The notes under the pieces were generated by a model. The model ran no database searches. It saw nothing but the letters and a program-made list of their open reading frames with translations, and was not told where the DNA came from. Position numbers and translations under genes: made by a program. Positions 34,916 to 44,316 of a stretch of DNA of 64,000 bases are shown piece after piece. This stretch comes from Eubacteriales bacterium OttesenSCG-928-K08 (GTDB lineage Bacteria > Bacillota > Clostridia > Christensenellales > CAG-138). The stretch covers positions 28,722-92,721 of the forward strand of contig JAJDHH010000003.1 in the NCBI GenBank assembly GCA_030266105.1. The letters are read 5' to 3'. The stretch's first letter is position 1, and each line of letters starts with the position of its first letter.

Positions 34916-34924
34916 TGCTATAAT
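34916..34924 (+). promoter_or_regulatory. Extended -10 promoter for rarD
   Basis: TGCTATAAT, 50 bases before the ATG at 34974. The -35 is weak. Confidence 0.5.
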
Positions 34925-34973
34925 GACTTCGTATTGATTTGTAGTTATCGTTATGTTTGGTGGGGTGCTCTAT

Positions 34974-35876
34974 ATGGAAAATAAATTTGATAAAAAAAGT
35001 TTTCTGCTGATATTGGGCGGGTATGTCTTTTGGGGCCTCCAGCCGCTTTACTGGAAGACAATTGGCGCAACTTCAGCGATGTTTAACCTTTCTTGCAGGA
35101 TAATCTGGGCAATGATTTTTACTGTGGGCCTGCTTGCGGCAACAAAACGTTTGCCTGAAATAAAGGCTCTGTTTAAAAACAAAGAAAAAATGAAATTTAT
35201 TGTCCCCGCGGCGATACTTTTGCTGCTTGATTGGGGAGTGTTTATTTATGCCGTGCAGGCCGGGCATGTGCTTGACACAAGCCTTGGCTATTACATGGGG
35301 CCGTTTGTGGTTTTTGCGCTTGGAATGCTTGTGTTTAAAGAAAAACCCGCGCCGCTAACGCTGGTGGCAATGGGTTTGGCTGTTGTTGGCGTTGCGGCAA
35401 GCGTGATTTATTATGGGCAATTCCCAATATTGGCGGTGGCTTTGGCGTTTTTGTTCAGCGTGTATGGTGCGCTTAAAAAGTTTGCGCAGGTCGATTCGCT
35501 TTTGAGCATTGCCGTTGAAACGATCATTATGGTTCCCTTTGCGCTTGCGTATCTAATTTTTGTGGGCACAGGCGAGCCGGGCGGCATGGGCGAGCTAAGC
35601 GTGGGATACCATTTGCTGCTCGTAGGCTCCGGCATTGTTACAGCGCTGCCGATGGTGCTTTATAGCCTAGGCGTACTCAAGCTTCCGTTTGTGATGCTGG
35701 GCTTTATGCAATACATCAGCCCTACGCTTAGCATGATATGCGGTTTGTTTTTGGGTGAGCAGATCACACCGGATAAATTGGTTACTTTTATTTTTATATG
35801 GGCAGGCCTCATTTTATATTCAATAACTGTTGTGAGGGAAGAAAAGAAAAAACGCCTGATGGCAAAAAACGAATGA
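34974..35876 (+). CDS. rarD: RarD/EamA family transporter
   Basis: A 300-residue membrane protein with ten predicted helices in two EamA repeats, starting with GGYVFWGLQPLYWK, and containing YYMGPFVVFALGMLVFKEKP and MQYISPTLSMICGLFLGE, typical of RarD. RarD-type proteins are putative metabolite exporters of unknown substrate. The ATG at 34974 is favoured over 34953 because GGTGGGGTG precedes it. It appears to be a single-gene unit. Confidence 0.9.
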   Translation: MENKFDKKSFLLILGGYVFWGLQPLYWKTIGATSAMFNLSCRIIWAMIFTVGLLAATKRLPEIKALFKNKEKMKFIVPAAILLLLDWGVFIYAVQAGHVLDTSLGYYMGPFVVFALGMLVFKEKPAPLTLVAMGLAVVGVAASVIYYGQFPILAVALAFLFSVYGALKKFAQVDSLLSIAVETIIMVPFALAYLIFVGTGEPGGMGELSVGYHLLLVGSGIVTALPMVLYSLGVLKLPFVMLGFMQYISPTLSMICGLFLGEQITPDKLVTFIFIWAGLILYSITVVREEKKKRLMAKNE

Positions 35877-36050
35877 ACAAAACCTCATGGCATCTACTAT
35901 GACGAGAATGTGAAAACAATGTATGTTCGTTAGCTTATAGCTTTATTTTGGCAGTCTTTCGTGTTAATATAAGGGCAACAAAACATGGTATTGTGTGCGG
36001 GGGCGTGCGCAATACCTTGCTTTTATATTTTGAGCAATGAGGGTAATTTC

Positions 36051-38990
36051 GTGAAAATCGGATTGGACGTTGGCTCCACCACAATCAAAGCGGCGGTCTT
36101 GTCGGATGATAATCGCCTGCTGTTTTCAAAATATGAGCGCCATTTTAGCCAGATCAACACTAAAGCGGCGCAGTTGCTTGCCGAAATTCAGGCGCAGTTT
36201 TATGGTGCGCAGAATTTTCAGCTTTGCGTAAGCGGAAGCGCAGGCATGGGGCTGGCGGAGCTTTGCGAAATCCCATTTGAGCAGGAAGTGTTTGCAACGC
36301 GCGTTTGCGCCAAACAATTTGCGCCGCAGGCTGATGTAATAATCGAACTGGGTGGGGAGGACGCTAAGATACTCTTTTTAAGCGGACTTTCCGATGCACG
36401 CATGAATGGAAGCTGCGCGGGCGGCACGGGCGCATTCATTGACCAAATGGCAACCCTTTTGAAGCTCACGCCTGAGCAGTTAAACGAAAAAGCAAAGGAA
36501 CACGAAAAGATATACTCAATCGCCAGCAGGTGCGGCGTGTTTGCAAAGAGCGATATTCAGCCGCTGCTTAATCAGGGGGCGCGTGTGGAGGATATCTGCG
36601 CCTCTATATTGTATTGCGTGGTGAACCAAACGGTCGCCGGGCTTGCGCAGGGGAGACCCATTGAGGGCAATGTGATGTATTTGGGCGGGCCGCTCACGTT
36701 CATGAGCGAGCTGCGCCTGGCATTTGATAATGTGCTGCATAACACAGGCATTCTCCCGCAAAACAGCCTATATTTTGTTGCGTTGGGCGCAGCGCTGCAG
36801 GCGCGGGGCTACCATTCCCTTTCTGATATTCAGCTTCGCCTAACTACCCGCCAAAAGAAATCTTCTTTTGCGCACACAAAGCCGTTCTTCGAAAGCCAAC
36901 AGGCATATGAGCAGTTTGCTGCCCGCCACGCAGGCGCGCAGGTTTTAGAAAAATCGCTAAAGGATAGTTCAGGTAAAGCGCATTTAGGGATTGATGCAGG
37001 CTCCACAACGCTAAAGGCTGTTTTGATTGATGAGCAAGGCGATATTTTGTTTTCGTCCTATCGCTCTAACAGCGCAAACCCTGTGCCGCTAGTGAAAGAG
37101 ATTTTGGAGCATATTTATGAAGAATGCCCGGATATTTTATTGTGCAGCGTAACGACAACCGGTTATGGCGAGCAACTGTGCCGCGAGGCTTTTAATGCGG
37201 ATTACGGCGTGGTGGAAACGATGGCACATTTTGCCGCTGCCAAGCGTTTTCAACCGGATGTGGATTTTATAATCGATATTGGCGGGCAGGACATGAAGTG
37301 CTTTCAGGTGGAGGATGGCGCGATCAGCAATATATTCTTAAACGAAGCATGCTCATCCGGCTGCGGCAGCTTTTTGCAGACATTTGCTTCCGCGCTGGGG
37401 CAGGATATCGATAGCTTCGCAAAGCTTGGCCTGTTTGCCGATGCGCCTGTTGAGCTTGGCAGCCGCTGCACGGTTTTTATGAACAGCAGCGTTAAGCAGG
37501 CGCAAAAGGATGGAGCATCTATTGAGAACATTTCGGCGGGCCTTTCGTTAAGTGTTGTTAAAAACGCGCTTTATAAGGTGATCAGAGCTTCGGACCCATC
37601 GGAGCTTGGGCAAAATGTGGTTGTGCAGGGCGGCACTTTTTATAATGATGCGGTTTTGCGCGCTTTTGAAAACGAAATGGGCATTGAGGTAACGCGGCCT
37701 TCCATTGCGGGCCTTATGGGCGCTTATGGCGCGGCGCTTTATGGCCGGGAACAATCATCAAAAGAGCACAGAAGTTCAGTGCTTAGTAAAGCTGAGCTCC
37801 ACGATTTTTCGCATCGTGTGCAAACAACAAGGTGCAAACTGTGCACCAACCATTGTGAGCTTACTGTCAACCATTTTTCGGGCGGGCGAAGGTTTATCAG
37901 CGGCAACCGCTGCGATAGGCCGACAACTAACCGTAAAGCGGAGCAGACACTTAACATTTATGAATATAAACTCCAACTGCTCGATCAATATAAGCCTGTT
38001 CCAGGGCCGAGGGGTAAGGTGGGCATTCCGCTGGGGCTTAACATGCTTGAGTTGCTTCCATTCTGGCACACTTTGCTAACCAGGCTTGGTTTTGAGATGC
38101 ACATGAGCCCCAAATCCTCACGCGAACTGTACTTTGACGGCCAGCAAACCATACCAAGCGATACCGTGTGTTACCCTGCCAAGCTTATGCATGGGCATAT
38201 TCACGCGCTTTGCAGTATGGAAGGTATTGATACGATTTTTTACCCCTGCATGACCTACAATGTTGATGAAAAGCTGGGCGATAATCATTTTAACTGCCCC
38301 GTTGTTGCCTATTACCCCGAGGTGATCGATGCAAACTGCACGGCGCAGCTTGAGGGCAAAAAGTTCATTTATGATTATGTTGGCATACACCGCCCAAATG
38401 ATTTTGTTGCGAACTTTACAACCGCGCTAACAAAATATTTTACGGGCATAACCACCTCGGCGGTTGGGCGGGCAACGATTGCGGCCTACCGTGAGTATAG
38501 GGCGTACCTGAGGCGGGTGCGAAAAAGAGGCGAGCAGATTATCCAAACCGCCCGTGAAAAAAAGAAACCTATAATAGTGCTTGCAGGAAGGCCCTACCAT
38601 GTGGATAACGAAATCAACCATGGTATCGATCAGTTAATTGTTAGCCAGGGCGCGGCGGTAATCAGCGAGGATTGTGTAAGCCACCTTATGAATAAGGAAA
38701 ATGTGCGCGTGTTGAACCAGTGGACATACCATGCACGCTTGTATGCCGCTGCGCGCTACATAATAAACGAGCCGGATATGAACCTTGTGCAGCTTGTTAG
38801 CTTTGGCTGCGGCCTTGACGCTGTGACGGCGGATGAGGTGCGTGAAATATTGCAGCGAGGCAACAAGCTTTACACTCAGATTAAAATAGACGAAATTGCG
38901 AACCTTGGTGCGGTTAATATCCGGCTGAGGAGTCTTTTTGCGGCACTGGACGCGCAGGCAAAAAATAGCGCAAAAAAGGAGGCCATATGA
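36051..38990 (+). CDS. Double BcrA/BadF-type activase ATPase with DUF2229 domain
   Basis: A 979-residue protein with two tandem HgdC-like ASKHA ATPase domains (about 1-260 and 305-560), each with DxGSTTxKA phosphate motif and the two Cys that bind an interface [4Fe-4S] cluster in activases (SCAGGTGAF/SRCGVFAKS and ACSSGCGSF/SRCTVFMNS). It continues with CKLCTNHCELTV and a DUF2229 domain with SDTVCYPAKLMHGH. The family is related to the ATP-driven activators of 2-hydroxyacyl-CoA dehydratases; this branch has no proven substrate. The start is taken as GTG at 36051 with GAGGG upstream, rather than ATG at 35985. The stop overlaps the next start (ATGA). Confidence 0.88.
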   Translation: MKIGLDVGSTTIKAAVLSDDNRLLFSKYERHFSQINTKAAQLLAEIQAQFYGAQNFQLCVSGSAGMGLAELCEIPFEQEVFATRVCAKQFAPQADVIIELGGEDAKILFLSGLSDARMNGSCAGGTGAFIDQMATLLKLTPEQLNEKAKEHEKIYSIASRCGVFAKSDIQPLLNQGARVEDICASILYCVVNQTVAGLAQGRPIEGNVMYLGGPLTFMSELRLAFDNVLHNTGILPQNSLYFVALGAALQARGYHSLSDIQLRLTTRQKKSSFAHTKPFFESQQAYEQFAARHAGAQVLEKSLKDSSGKAHLGIDAGSTTLKAVLIDEQGDILFSSYRSNSANPVPLVKEILEHIYEECPDILLCSVTTTGYGEQLCREAFNADYGVVETMAHFAAAKRFQPDVDFIIDIGGQDMKCFQVEDGAISNIFLNEACSSGCGSFLQTFASALGQDIDSFAKLGLFADAPVELGSRCTVFMNSSVKQAQKDGASIENISAGLSLSVVKNALYKVIRASDPSELGQNVVVQGGTFYNDAVLRAFENEMGIEVTRPSIAGLMGAYGAALYGREQSSKEHRSSVLSKAELHDFSHRVQTTRCKLCTNHCELTVNHFSGGRRFISGNRCDRPTTNRKAEQTLNIYEYKLQLLDQYKPVPGPRGKVGIPLGLNMLELLPFWHTLLTRLGFEMHMSPKSSRELYFDGQQTIPSDTVCYPAKLMHGHIHALCSMEGIDTIFYPCMTYNVDEKLGDNHFNCPVVAYYPEVIDANCTAQLEGKKFIYDYVGIHRPNDFVANFTTALTKYFTGITTSAVGRATIAAYREYRAYLRRVRKRGEQIIQTAREKKKPIIVLAGRPYHVDNEINHGIDQLIVSQGAAVISEDCVSHLMNKENVRVLNQWTYHARLYAAARYIINEPDMNLVQLVSFGCGLDAVTADEVREILQRGNKLYTQIKIDEIANLGAVNIRLRSLFAALDAQAKNSAKKEAI

Positions 38991-40369
38991 AAAAGCAAAA
39001 TTATAATGAAACAGGCTTGATAACAGCGGATTATCCTGTATTTACAAAAGAAATGAAGGCGACACATAAGCTGTTAATTCCACAGATGGCACCCATCCAT
39101 TTTCGGCTGATTGTTGAGGTGTTCAGGCAGGATGGTTACGATGTGGAGGTGCTTAAAAACGATGGGCCATCCGTTGTGCGCGAAGGGCAGCAATATGTGC
39201 ACAACGATGCGTGCTACCCTGCGATACTGGTTATTGGCCAGTTTATTGATGCGCTAAAAAGTGGCGCATACGATCTTGATAAAACCGCGCTCATAATCAC
39301 ACAAACGGGTGGCGGATGCAGGGCATCCAACTATATTCACCTATTAAGAAAGGCGCTTGTTAAGGCGGGTTTTCCGCAGATACCTGTGGCGAGCCTCAAT
39401 TTTTCGGGCTTGGAGCGAAATTCAGGCTTCAGGTTGTCATTGCCGATGATCGGCAAGGCCCTTGCGGCCTGTTTATATGGCGATGAGCTGATGGCGCTTT
39501 ACAACCAAATTAAACCTTATGAGCTTAGAAAAGGGGAGACCGACCTGCTTTTGAATGTGTGGCAGCAGAGGATAATTTCCTGCTTTGCGGAGGGGAAGGG
39601 CCTTAAAAGGCGCGAAATGCAAGACATATTTGAATGCATGGCGGAGGATTTTTCTAAAATTGCAGTTAAACGGACGCAAAAAACGAAAGTGGGAATCGTT
39701 GGTGAAATCTATGTTAAATACTCGCCCTTGGGCAATAACCAGCTTGAGGAGTTTTTGCTGAAAGAGAATTGCGAAATCAACATGCCGGGCTTGACCGGAT
39801 TTTTACAATACTGCATATCCAACGTATCCCAAACAATAAGCCTGTATGGTGGCAGCGAGCTTGTAAAAAATGTTTGCAGGCGTGCGCTTGATTTTGTTGT
39901 TAGCCGCGAACAGTTAATGGTTGATGCGATCAAAAAGCATGATAACCTTCGCGCGCCCGGCCTTTTTAGCCGCACGCGTGAGCTTGCGCAAAAATTTATA
40001 AACCTTGGAGCCAAAATGGGGGAGGGCTGGCTGCTTACGGGTGAGATGGCGGAGCTAATCGAAACGGGTTTCCACAACATCATATGCGCTCAGCCCTTTG
40101 GGTGCCTGCCAAATCATATTGTTGGCAAGGGGATGATTTCAAAGCTTCGTGCGTATTATCCTGAAGCGAACATCACACCTATTGATTATGACCCAAGCGC
40201 AACAAAGGTGAACCAGGAAAATCGCATTAAACTGATGATTGCCTCCGCCGCTGAATCGTTGCGCATTGCAAAGGAATCTGATCGCACATCCGGGCATGTC
40301 ATTGGCGGCGCGGGTAAGGATGATTTTTTGATAAATATTAAAAAAGTGACAGGGAGCCTTTACCTTTAA
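38987..40369 (+). CDS. 2-hydroxyacyl-CoA dehydratase-like (HgdB/COG3581) subunit
   Basis: A 460-residue protein of the 2-hydroxyacyl-CoA dehydratase D-component type. Three conserved Cys contexts are visible (NDACYPAIL, GGGCRASNY, PFGCLPNH), likely cluster ligands. In many clostridia this is the C-terminal part of one roughly 1400-residue polypeptide with the activase; here it is a separate gene with its own AAGGAGG site and an ATGA overlap. The pair likely does an ATP-driven low-potential reduction. The substrate is unknown. Confidence 0.87.
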   Translation: MKKQNYNETGLITADYPVFTKEMKATHKLLIPQMAPIHFRLIVEVFRQDGYDVEVLKNDGPSVVREGQQYVHNDACYPAILVIGQFIDALKSGAYDLDKTALIITQTGGGCRASNYIHLLRKALVKAGFPQIPVASLNFSGLERNSGFRLSLPMIGKALAACLYGDELMALYNQIKPYELRKGETDLLLNVWQQRIISCFAEGKGLKRREMQDIFECMAEDFSKIAVKRTQKTKVGIVGEIYVKYSPLGNNQLEEFLLKENCEINMPGLTGFLQYCISNVSQTISLYGGSELVKNVCRRALDFVVSREQLMVDAIKKHDNLRAPGLFSRTRELAQKFINLGAKMGEGWLLTGEMAELIETGFHNIICAQPFGCLPNHIVGKGMISKLRAYYPEANITPIDYDPSATKVNQENRIKLMIASAAESLRIAKESDRTSGHVIGGAGKDDFLINIKKVTGSLYL

Positions 40370-40423
40370 GCCTCACATGGTAAAATAGCACTGTAGGTAA
40401 AGTTTAACTCGCGAGGATACGCA

Positions 40424-40720
40424 ATGACAACGTATTTTTACCAATACATTCCAATATTCAAAGCTTTGGCTGATGAAACGCGCTTAAAAATCGTTCACAT
40501 GCTAACATGCGAAAGCATGTGCGCAAACGATATTTTGGATTGTTTTAGCATGACGCAGCCTTCCTTAAGCTACCATATGAAGGTTTTAACGGATTGCGGC
40601 CTCGTGAATGCGAAGCGGCAAAAAGGCTTCACAATGTATAGTGTGGATGGCGCGCGCTTAAAATCGGTGACCGCTTTGCTCGAAGAATTTTCCGATGGAA
40701 TGGAAATAAACAAAAATTAG
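40424..40720 (+). CDS. ArsR/SmtB family transcriptional regulator
   Basis: A 98-residue winged-helix protein with FKALADETRLKIVHML, then CANDILDCFSMTQPSLSYHMKVL as the recognition helix and GLVNAKRQKGFTMYS as the wing. Cys residues in ECESMCANDILDC-type positions (CESMCANDILDC) could sense metal or redox state. It lies 54 bases after the dehydratase-like gene and may regulate that operon. GAGGA precedes the ATG. Confidence 0.9.
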   Translation: MTTYFYQYIPIFKALADETRLKIVHMLTCESMCANDILDCFSMTQPSLSYHMKVLTDCGLVNAKRQKGFTMYSVDGARLKSVTALLEEFSDGMEINKN

Positions 40721-40724
40721 CCGG

Positions 40725-40759
40725 AAGCCAACAATAGCGCCGTGGGCTATTGTTGGCTT
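40725..40759. terminator. Hairpin between convergent ArsR and Nudix genes
   Basis: AAGCCAACAATAGC (40725-40738) pairs with GCTATTGTTGGCTT (40746-40759) around a 7-base loop, five bases after the ArsR stop and overlapping the Nudix end. No long T-run. Confidence 0.65.
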
Positions 40760-41154
40760 AACAAGTTGTGCGCAATCGTAAGTATTTCCTGCTCGCGGCT
40801 GCGGTTTATAAGGGCTTTTGATTGATCATACCCCAAGAGCCAGGAATTGAGTATTTCACTATCCTGCAAAACGGGTAAACCATCGTATGGCGCCAAAAAG
40901 TACACAACCTCTTTTTCGTTGTTCTTACGGGTGGTGTAAGTATATGTTTCTCTAAAGCCGTCAAAAAAATCGCCGACAACGAGGCCGGTTTCTTCAAAAA
41001 TTTCACGGCGTGCAGTTTCTTCCTCAGTTTCGCCAGGCTCTATATGCCCTTTAGGAAAGCTGATGTGCCCGGAGGTTGTTTGCACAAGCAGGTATTTTAT
41101 CTCGCCATCGTTTAGCGTATAAAGCACCGCGCCACAGCTTTTTTCTTGCTTCAT
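40747..41154 (-). CDS. Nudix hydrolase
   Basis: A 135-residue enzyme with a complete Nudix box at residues 36-58 (Gx5Ex7REIFEETGL), which binds Mg2+ and cleaves nucleoside diphosphate derivatives. The sequence resembles the diadenosine polyphosphate/MutT-like group with SCGAVLY at the N-terminus. The substrate cannot be told from sequence. It stands alone on the minus strand. Confidence 0.92.
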   Translation of the reverse strand: MKQEKSCGAVLYTLNDGEIKYLLVQTTSGHISFPKGHIEPGETEEETARREIFEETGLVVGDFFDGFRETYTYTTRKNNEKEVVYFLAPYDGLPVLQDSEILNSWLLGYDQSKALINRSREQEILTIAHNLLSQQ

Positions 41155-41335
41155 GAAAAATTCCGCCTTTCAAAAGAATCATGCGTTTACGCAATCTACA
41201 TTATAGCTTGTTTTGCGCTGCAAATAAAGGTGAGTTATGGGTAAATTGGATTGATGCTGTAGCACCTGAAATTGAATTGTTTTTATTTGATACTTTTATG
41301 CATATTAAGTTGATAAATAAACATTTATTATGATA

Positions 41336-41376
41336 GAATAACTTCAACTAACATAACATGTTAGTTGAAGTTATTC
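41336..41376. repeat. Perfect 18-base inverted repeat upstream of the AIM24 gene
   Basis: GAATAACTTCAACTAACA (41336-41353) is the exact reverse complement of 41359-41376; the spacer is TAACA. It ends 36 bases before the ATG at 41412 and has no T-run downstream. It may be an operator, a cruciform or a leader hairpin. Confidence 0.75.
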
Positions 41377-41411
41377 GTTAGTTATAAAAAACAAAATGAA
41401 AGAGGTATGGT

Positions 41412-42092
41412 ATGCAATACGAAATCTTTGGCGGAAATTTACCTGCTGTGGAAATTAAGCTGGATGCTGGTGAAGCCATCTACACAGAATCCGGCGGAAT
41501 GAGCTGGATGACGGAAAGCATCTCCATGGAAACCAACGCAAAAGGCGGTTTGATGAAGGGCTTAGGCCGCATGCTCACCGGCGATTCGTTTTTTATGTGC
41601 ACATATAGGGCTGGGCGTCCGGGCGACACAATCGTTATTGCATCATCTTTTCCCGGTCATATTCTCCCGTTGGACGTGTCAGGCGGCAAAGAATACATTT
41701 GCCAGAAGGACTCCTTCCTGTGCGCGCAGCCGGGTGTGGAGCTTTCAGTAGAAGTGGTTAAGGGGCTTAAGGGCGGTTTCTTTGGCGGCGAAGGTTTTCT
41801 GTTGCAAAGGCTCAGAGGCAACGGCCTGGCATTTGTGGAGATTGATGGCAGCTGCCGCGAAATTACCCTTGCACCCGGCGAACGCCTAAAGGTGGATACA
41901 AGCCACGTGGCAGTTTATGAATCCACAGTAAAATATTCTGCCGAAATGGTTAAGGGCTTTAAGAACGTGTTATTCGGCGGTGAAGGCCTTTTCCTCACCA
42001 CTGTTGAAGGCCCCGGCAAGGTTTGGCTGCAAACGATGACGATGCCTAACTTTGCAAGCAAAATCGTTCCATTCATAAGCAAAAAAGACTAA
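41412..42092 (+). CDS. AIM24/TIGR00266 family protein
   Basis: A 226-residue beta-rich protein of the AIM24 (TIGR00266) family. Typical features: AGEAIYTESGGMSWM, GDSFFMCTYRA, FPGHILPLDVSGG and the repeated FFGGEGFLLQ / LFGGEGLFLT phrases. The function is unknown in bacteria; the mitochondrial homologue affects membrane organisation. No signal peptide. It is a single-gene unit between the inverted repeat and a strong terminator. Confidence 0.9.
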   Translation: MQYEIFGGNLPAVEIKLDAGEAIYTESGGMSWMTESISMETNAKGGLMKGLGRMLTGDSFFMCTYRAGRPGDTIVIASSFPGHILPLDVSGGKEYICQKDSFLCAQPGVELSVEVVKGLKGGFFGGEGFLLQRLRGNGLAFVEIDGSCREITLAPGERLKVDTSHVAVYESTVKYSAEMVKGFKNVLFGGEGLFLTTVEGPGKVWLQTMTMPNFASKIVPFISKKD

Positions 42093-42108
42093 AGTTGTTT
42101 TAGTTAAT

Positions 42109-42136
42109 AAAAAGGTGGCCTTTGGCCACCTTTTTT
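42109..42136 (+). terminator. Terminator after the AIM24 gene
   Basis: AAAAAGGTGGCC pairs with GGCCACCTTTTTT around a TTT loop. Confidence 0.92.
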
Positions 42137-42163
42137 GTCGTTAAAGTTATGGAATGCAGGGCA

Positions 42164-42910
42164 TCATTTTGGACAAATCGCCATGCAACGCATTGAAAAA
42201 CCCGTGCCGCCCTCAAGCTTTGGGAACATGCAAAAGGCTATCGCGCCTGTAGCAGGCACCAGATCAAGATTTTTCAAAAGCTCAAACTGCACTCTATCTT
42301 GTTTTAGGATGTACTCTTCACCAGCAAAGCCGGATACATGCTGCAAAGCCGCAGGGTCTGTGTCGGGTGGTTCATGGCCGATGGAACCAATATTGCGCTC
42401 CTCGACCAGCCACTTAATGGTTTCAGGCTCCCAACCGGGGTAGTGCGCGTTGCCGTCTTTATCGCGATTTTCAAAAGCCACGGAATCGCGCTTATACCAA
42501 TCGCTTCTAAAGGCAACGAGCGCCCCTTCAGGAATTTTGCCATGAGTATTTTCCCATTCACGAACATCATCGATCGTCAGTGCGTAATCGGCGTTTAGCG
42601 CGCAGGCGTCTGATTTGTCGATTACACAAAGAGGGTACACCATTTCTTTTATGTCGATCTGATCCATGGGGCGGCCCTCCGGGTCAAAATGAGAGGGAAC
42701 GTCCACATGTGTGCCATATTGGCCGGGGGTGGTGTATTCAAATGTTTTGAAAGGCGCATTGTCAAAATCAAACAATATTTTTTCGCTTAGTGCGTTAAAA
42801 CCATGCCAGTGTGGGGTTTTGGGGCTAAGCGTATGCGATAGGTCAACCCAGTTACAGTTCGTTTTCCAATTCGCCAAAACATCCCAAAGCGAAAGATCTG
42901 CATTTGCCAT
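42164..42910 (-). CDS. Cyclase/kynurenine formamidase family hydrolase
   Basis: A 248-residue metal-dependent hydrolase. The family signature HxGTHxDxPxH is present as YGTHVDVPSHF with H68, D70 and H74; GHEPPDTD further on supplies other site residues. Family members hydrolyse N-formylkynurenine, cyclic amides or related compounds; kynurenine genes are absent nearby, so the substrate is open. AAAGGAGA precedes the ATG. An orphan binding protein ends 39 bases upstream of its regulatory region on the same strand. Confidence 0.88.
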   Translation of the reverse strand: MANADLSLWDVLANWKTNCNWVDLSHTLSPKTPHWHGFNALSEKILFDFDNAPFKTFEYTTPGQYGTHVDVPSHFDPEGRPMDQIDIKEMVYPLCVIDKSDACALNADYALTIDDVREWENTHGKIPEGALVAFRSDWYKRDSVAFENRDKDGNAHYPGWEPETIKWLVEERNIGSIGHEPPDTDPAALQHVSGFAGEEYILKQDRVQFELLKNLDLVPATGAIAFCMFPKLEGGTGFSMRCMAICPK

Positions 42911-42948
42911 AAAAAAATCTCCTTTGCGGTTTTGCGTGAAAGCCTGCG

Positions 42949-44178
42949 CTATTCTGCCTTAATATCGTTTAGCCCAAGCTCCTCGCGAAGATAATAGCTG
43001 CTATATATAAGCAGGGATTCTAGATTTTCCGCAGTGCAAACAAGCGGCTCAAGGTATTGTGCCAATATTACGATTGTTTCTCCATTATCAAGCGTAAACG
43101 ACAGGCCGTTGTTAGTGAACACACTCTCCGATTTGAGCAGCGAATTAATCATTGCCGCCGCCTGGGCTGCAAGCTGGCGTTCATCAAGCAAAACGGACAT
43201 GCTCTGGTGGCCTGAAAGTATGTTGGCGAGCGCATCAATCGTGCAGCCGGAGCCTGTGAGAATGGGCATCTGTGAGGAATTATAACCGGCCTCAATCAAA
43301 GCAAGAGCTACCCCTACGGCCAAGCTATCGTCAAGCGCAAGCACGGCATCCAGCCGCACGCCTGAGGTGGGGCCATAATCAATTGCACGAAGCAGCCCCT
43401 TCATGCGTGCCTGTGCCATCGCTTGTGAGCCTACCCCACTATCCGCCTGAGCGATTTTGTCGGAGGGGACGAGCAGCTTGCCGGCATCAAGGTAAGGCTG
43501 AAGGACTTCCATTGCGCCCTCATACATTTCCTTTGCCTGCCAATTCTCTTGTGTGCCTGCAAATATTTCCATACGATAAGGGCCAAGTGCGGTGTCCAAA
43601 TGGAGCGCGTCGCGAATGAATTCACCCTGCAATTTGCCCGCATGCCTATAGTCGAAGCTAACAAAATAGTCCACCGATGCGCTCTTGCTGGGATAGCCGT
43701 ATGTAATTATGGGAACGTCAAGCGTTTTTGCGGTATCAAAAGCTGCATCCAGCGTGGCATCATCCACCGCGGCAAGCAAAATTAAATCGCAGCCATGCAG
43801 GAGCATTATTTGAATTTGCTCAAGCTGTGTTTGTGCATCGTTTTGTGCGTGCTGAATTTCCGCTTCGTATCCTAAAGTTAAAAGCATGCTCTGCAATAGC
43901 TCGCCATCCTTAGCAAAGGATGAGTTGCTTGTGCCGGGAAGCGAAATGCCAACCTTCTTAGCCGCCGGGGTAGGCGTAGCCTCAGGTGTTGAGGCAACAC
44001 CCGGAAAGGGCTCCAGGTTAGGGTCTGCGCCGCCTGACGTTAAGTCGGTTTCCGGTGCAAGCTGTTCGGCTGGATCAGCATCAATAGGAATGCCCATCTG
44101 GCTTAAATCTTCCTGTGCGGCGCAGGAAGAAAATAAAAAGATAGAGAGCAATAAAAAGATTGCAAGCATTTTTCGCAT
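42949..44178 (-). CDS. Orphan sugar-type (PBP type 1) substrate-binding lipoprotein
   Basis: A 409-residue lipoprotein with signal peptide and lipobox (FSSC, C19), a Pro/Thr-rich linker to about residue 72, then a periplasmic-binding-protein type 1 domain of the ribose/xylose-binding kind (KVGISLPGTSNSSFAKDGE, LILLAAVDDATLDAAFD, PIITYGY, ALDDSLAVGVALAL). No permease or ATPase is adjacent. It could feed an importer elsewhere or act as a sensor. Ends 38 bases before the cyclase gene, so they may form an operon. Confidence 0.87.
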   Translation of the reverse strand: MRKMLAIFLLLSIFLFSSCAAQEDLSQMGIPIDADPAEQLAPETDLTSGGADPNLEPFPGVASTPEATPTPAAKKVGISLPGTSNSSFAKDGELLQSMLLTLGYEAEIQHAQNDAQTQLEQIQIMLLHGCDLILLAAVDDATLDAAFDTAKTLDVPIITYGYPSKSASVDYFVSFDYRHAGKLQGEFIRDALHLDTALGPYRMEIFAGTQENWQAKEMYEGAMEVLQPYLDAGKLLVPSDKIAQADSGVGSQAMAQARMKGLLRAIDYGPTSGVRLDAVLALDDSLAVGVALALIEAGYNSSQMPILTGSGCTIDALANILSGHQSMSVLLDERQLAAQAAAMINSLLKSESVFTNNGLSFTLDNGETIVILAQYLEPLVCTAENLESLLIYSSYYLREELGLNDIKAE

Positions 44179-44257
44179 AATTGTGCCCCCGTAAATACCA
44201 CAATAGGCGAACGAAAATCGTTCGCGGCTACATTACAGTATACACTACTTTTCGCAC

Positions 44258-44293
44258 AAAAAAAAGGAGGCCGTTTAAGCCAGCCTTCCTTTT
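44258..44293 (-). terminator. Terminator after mreB
   Basis: On the minus strand AAGGAAGGC and GCCTCCTT form a stem with one bulge, followed by a run of ten T. Confidence 0.8.
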
Positions 44294-44316
44294 GCTTTTG
44301 TTACGCTGTTTGTCCG

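Noticed and set aside
38960..39010. Split of the activase/dehydratase protein as a frameshifted pseudogene
   Set aside because: The second gene has its own AAGGAGG and a tidy ATGA overlap, and both parts are intact.
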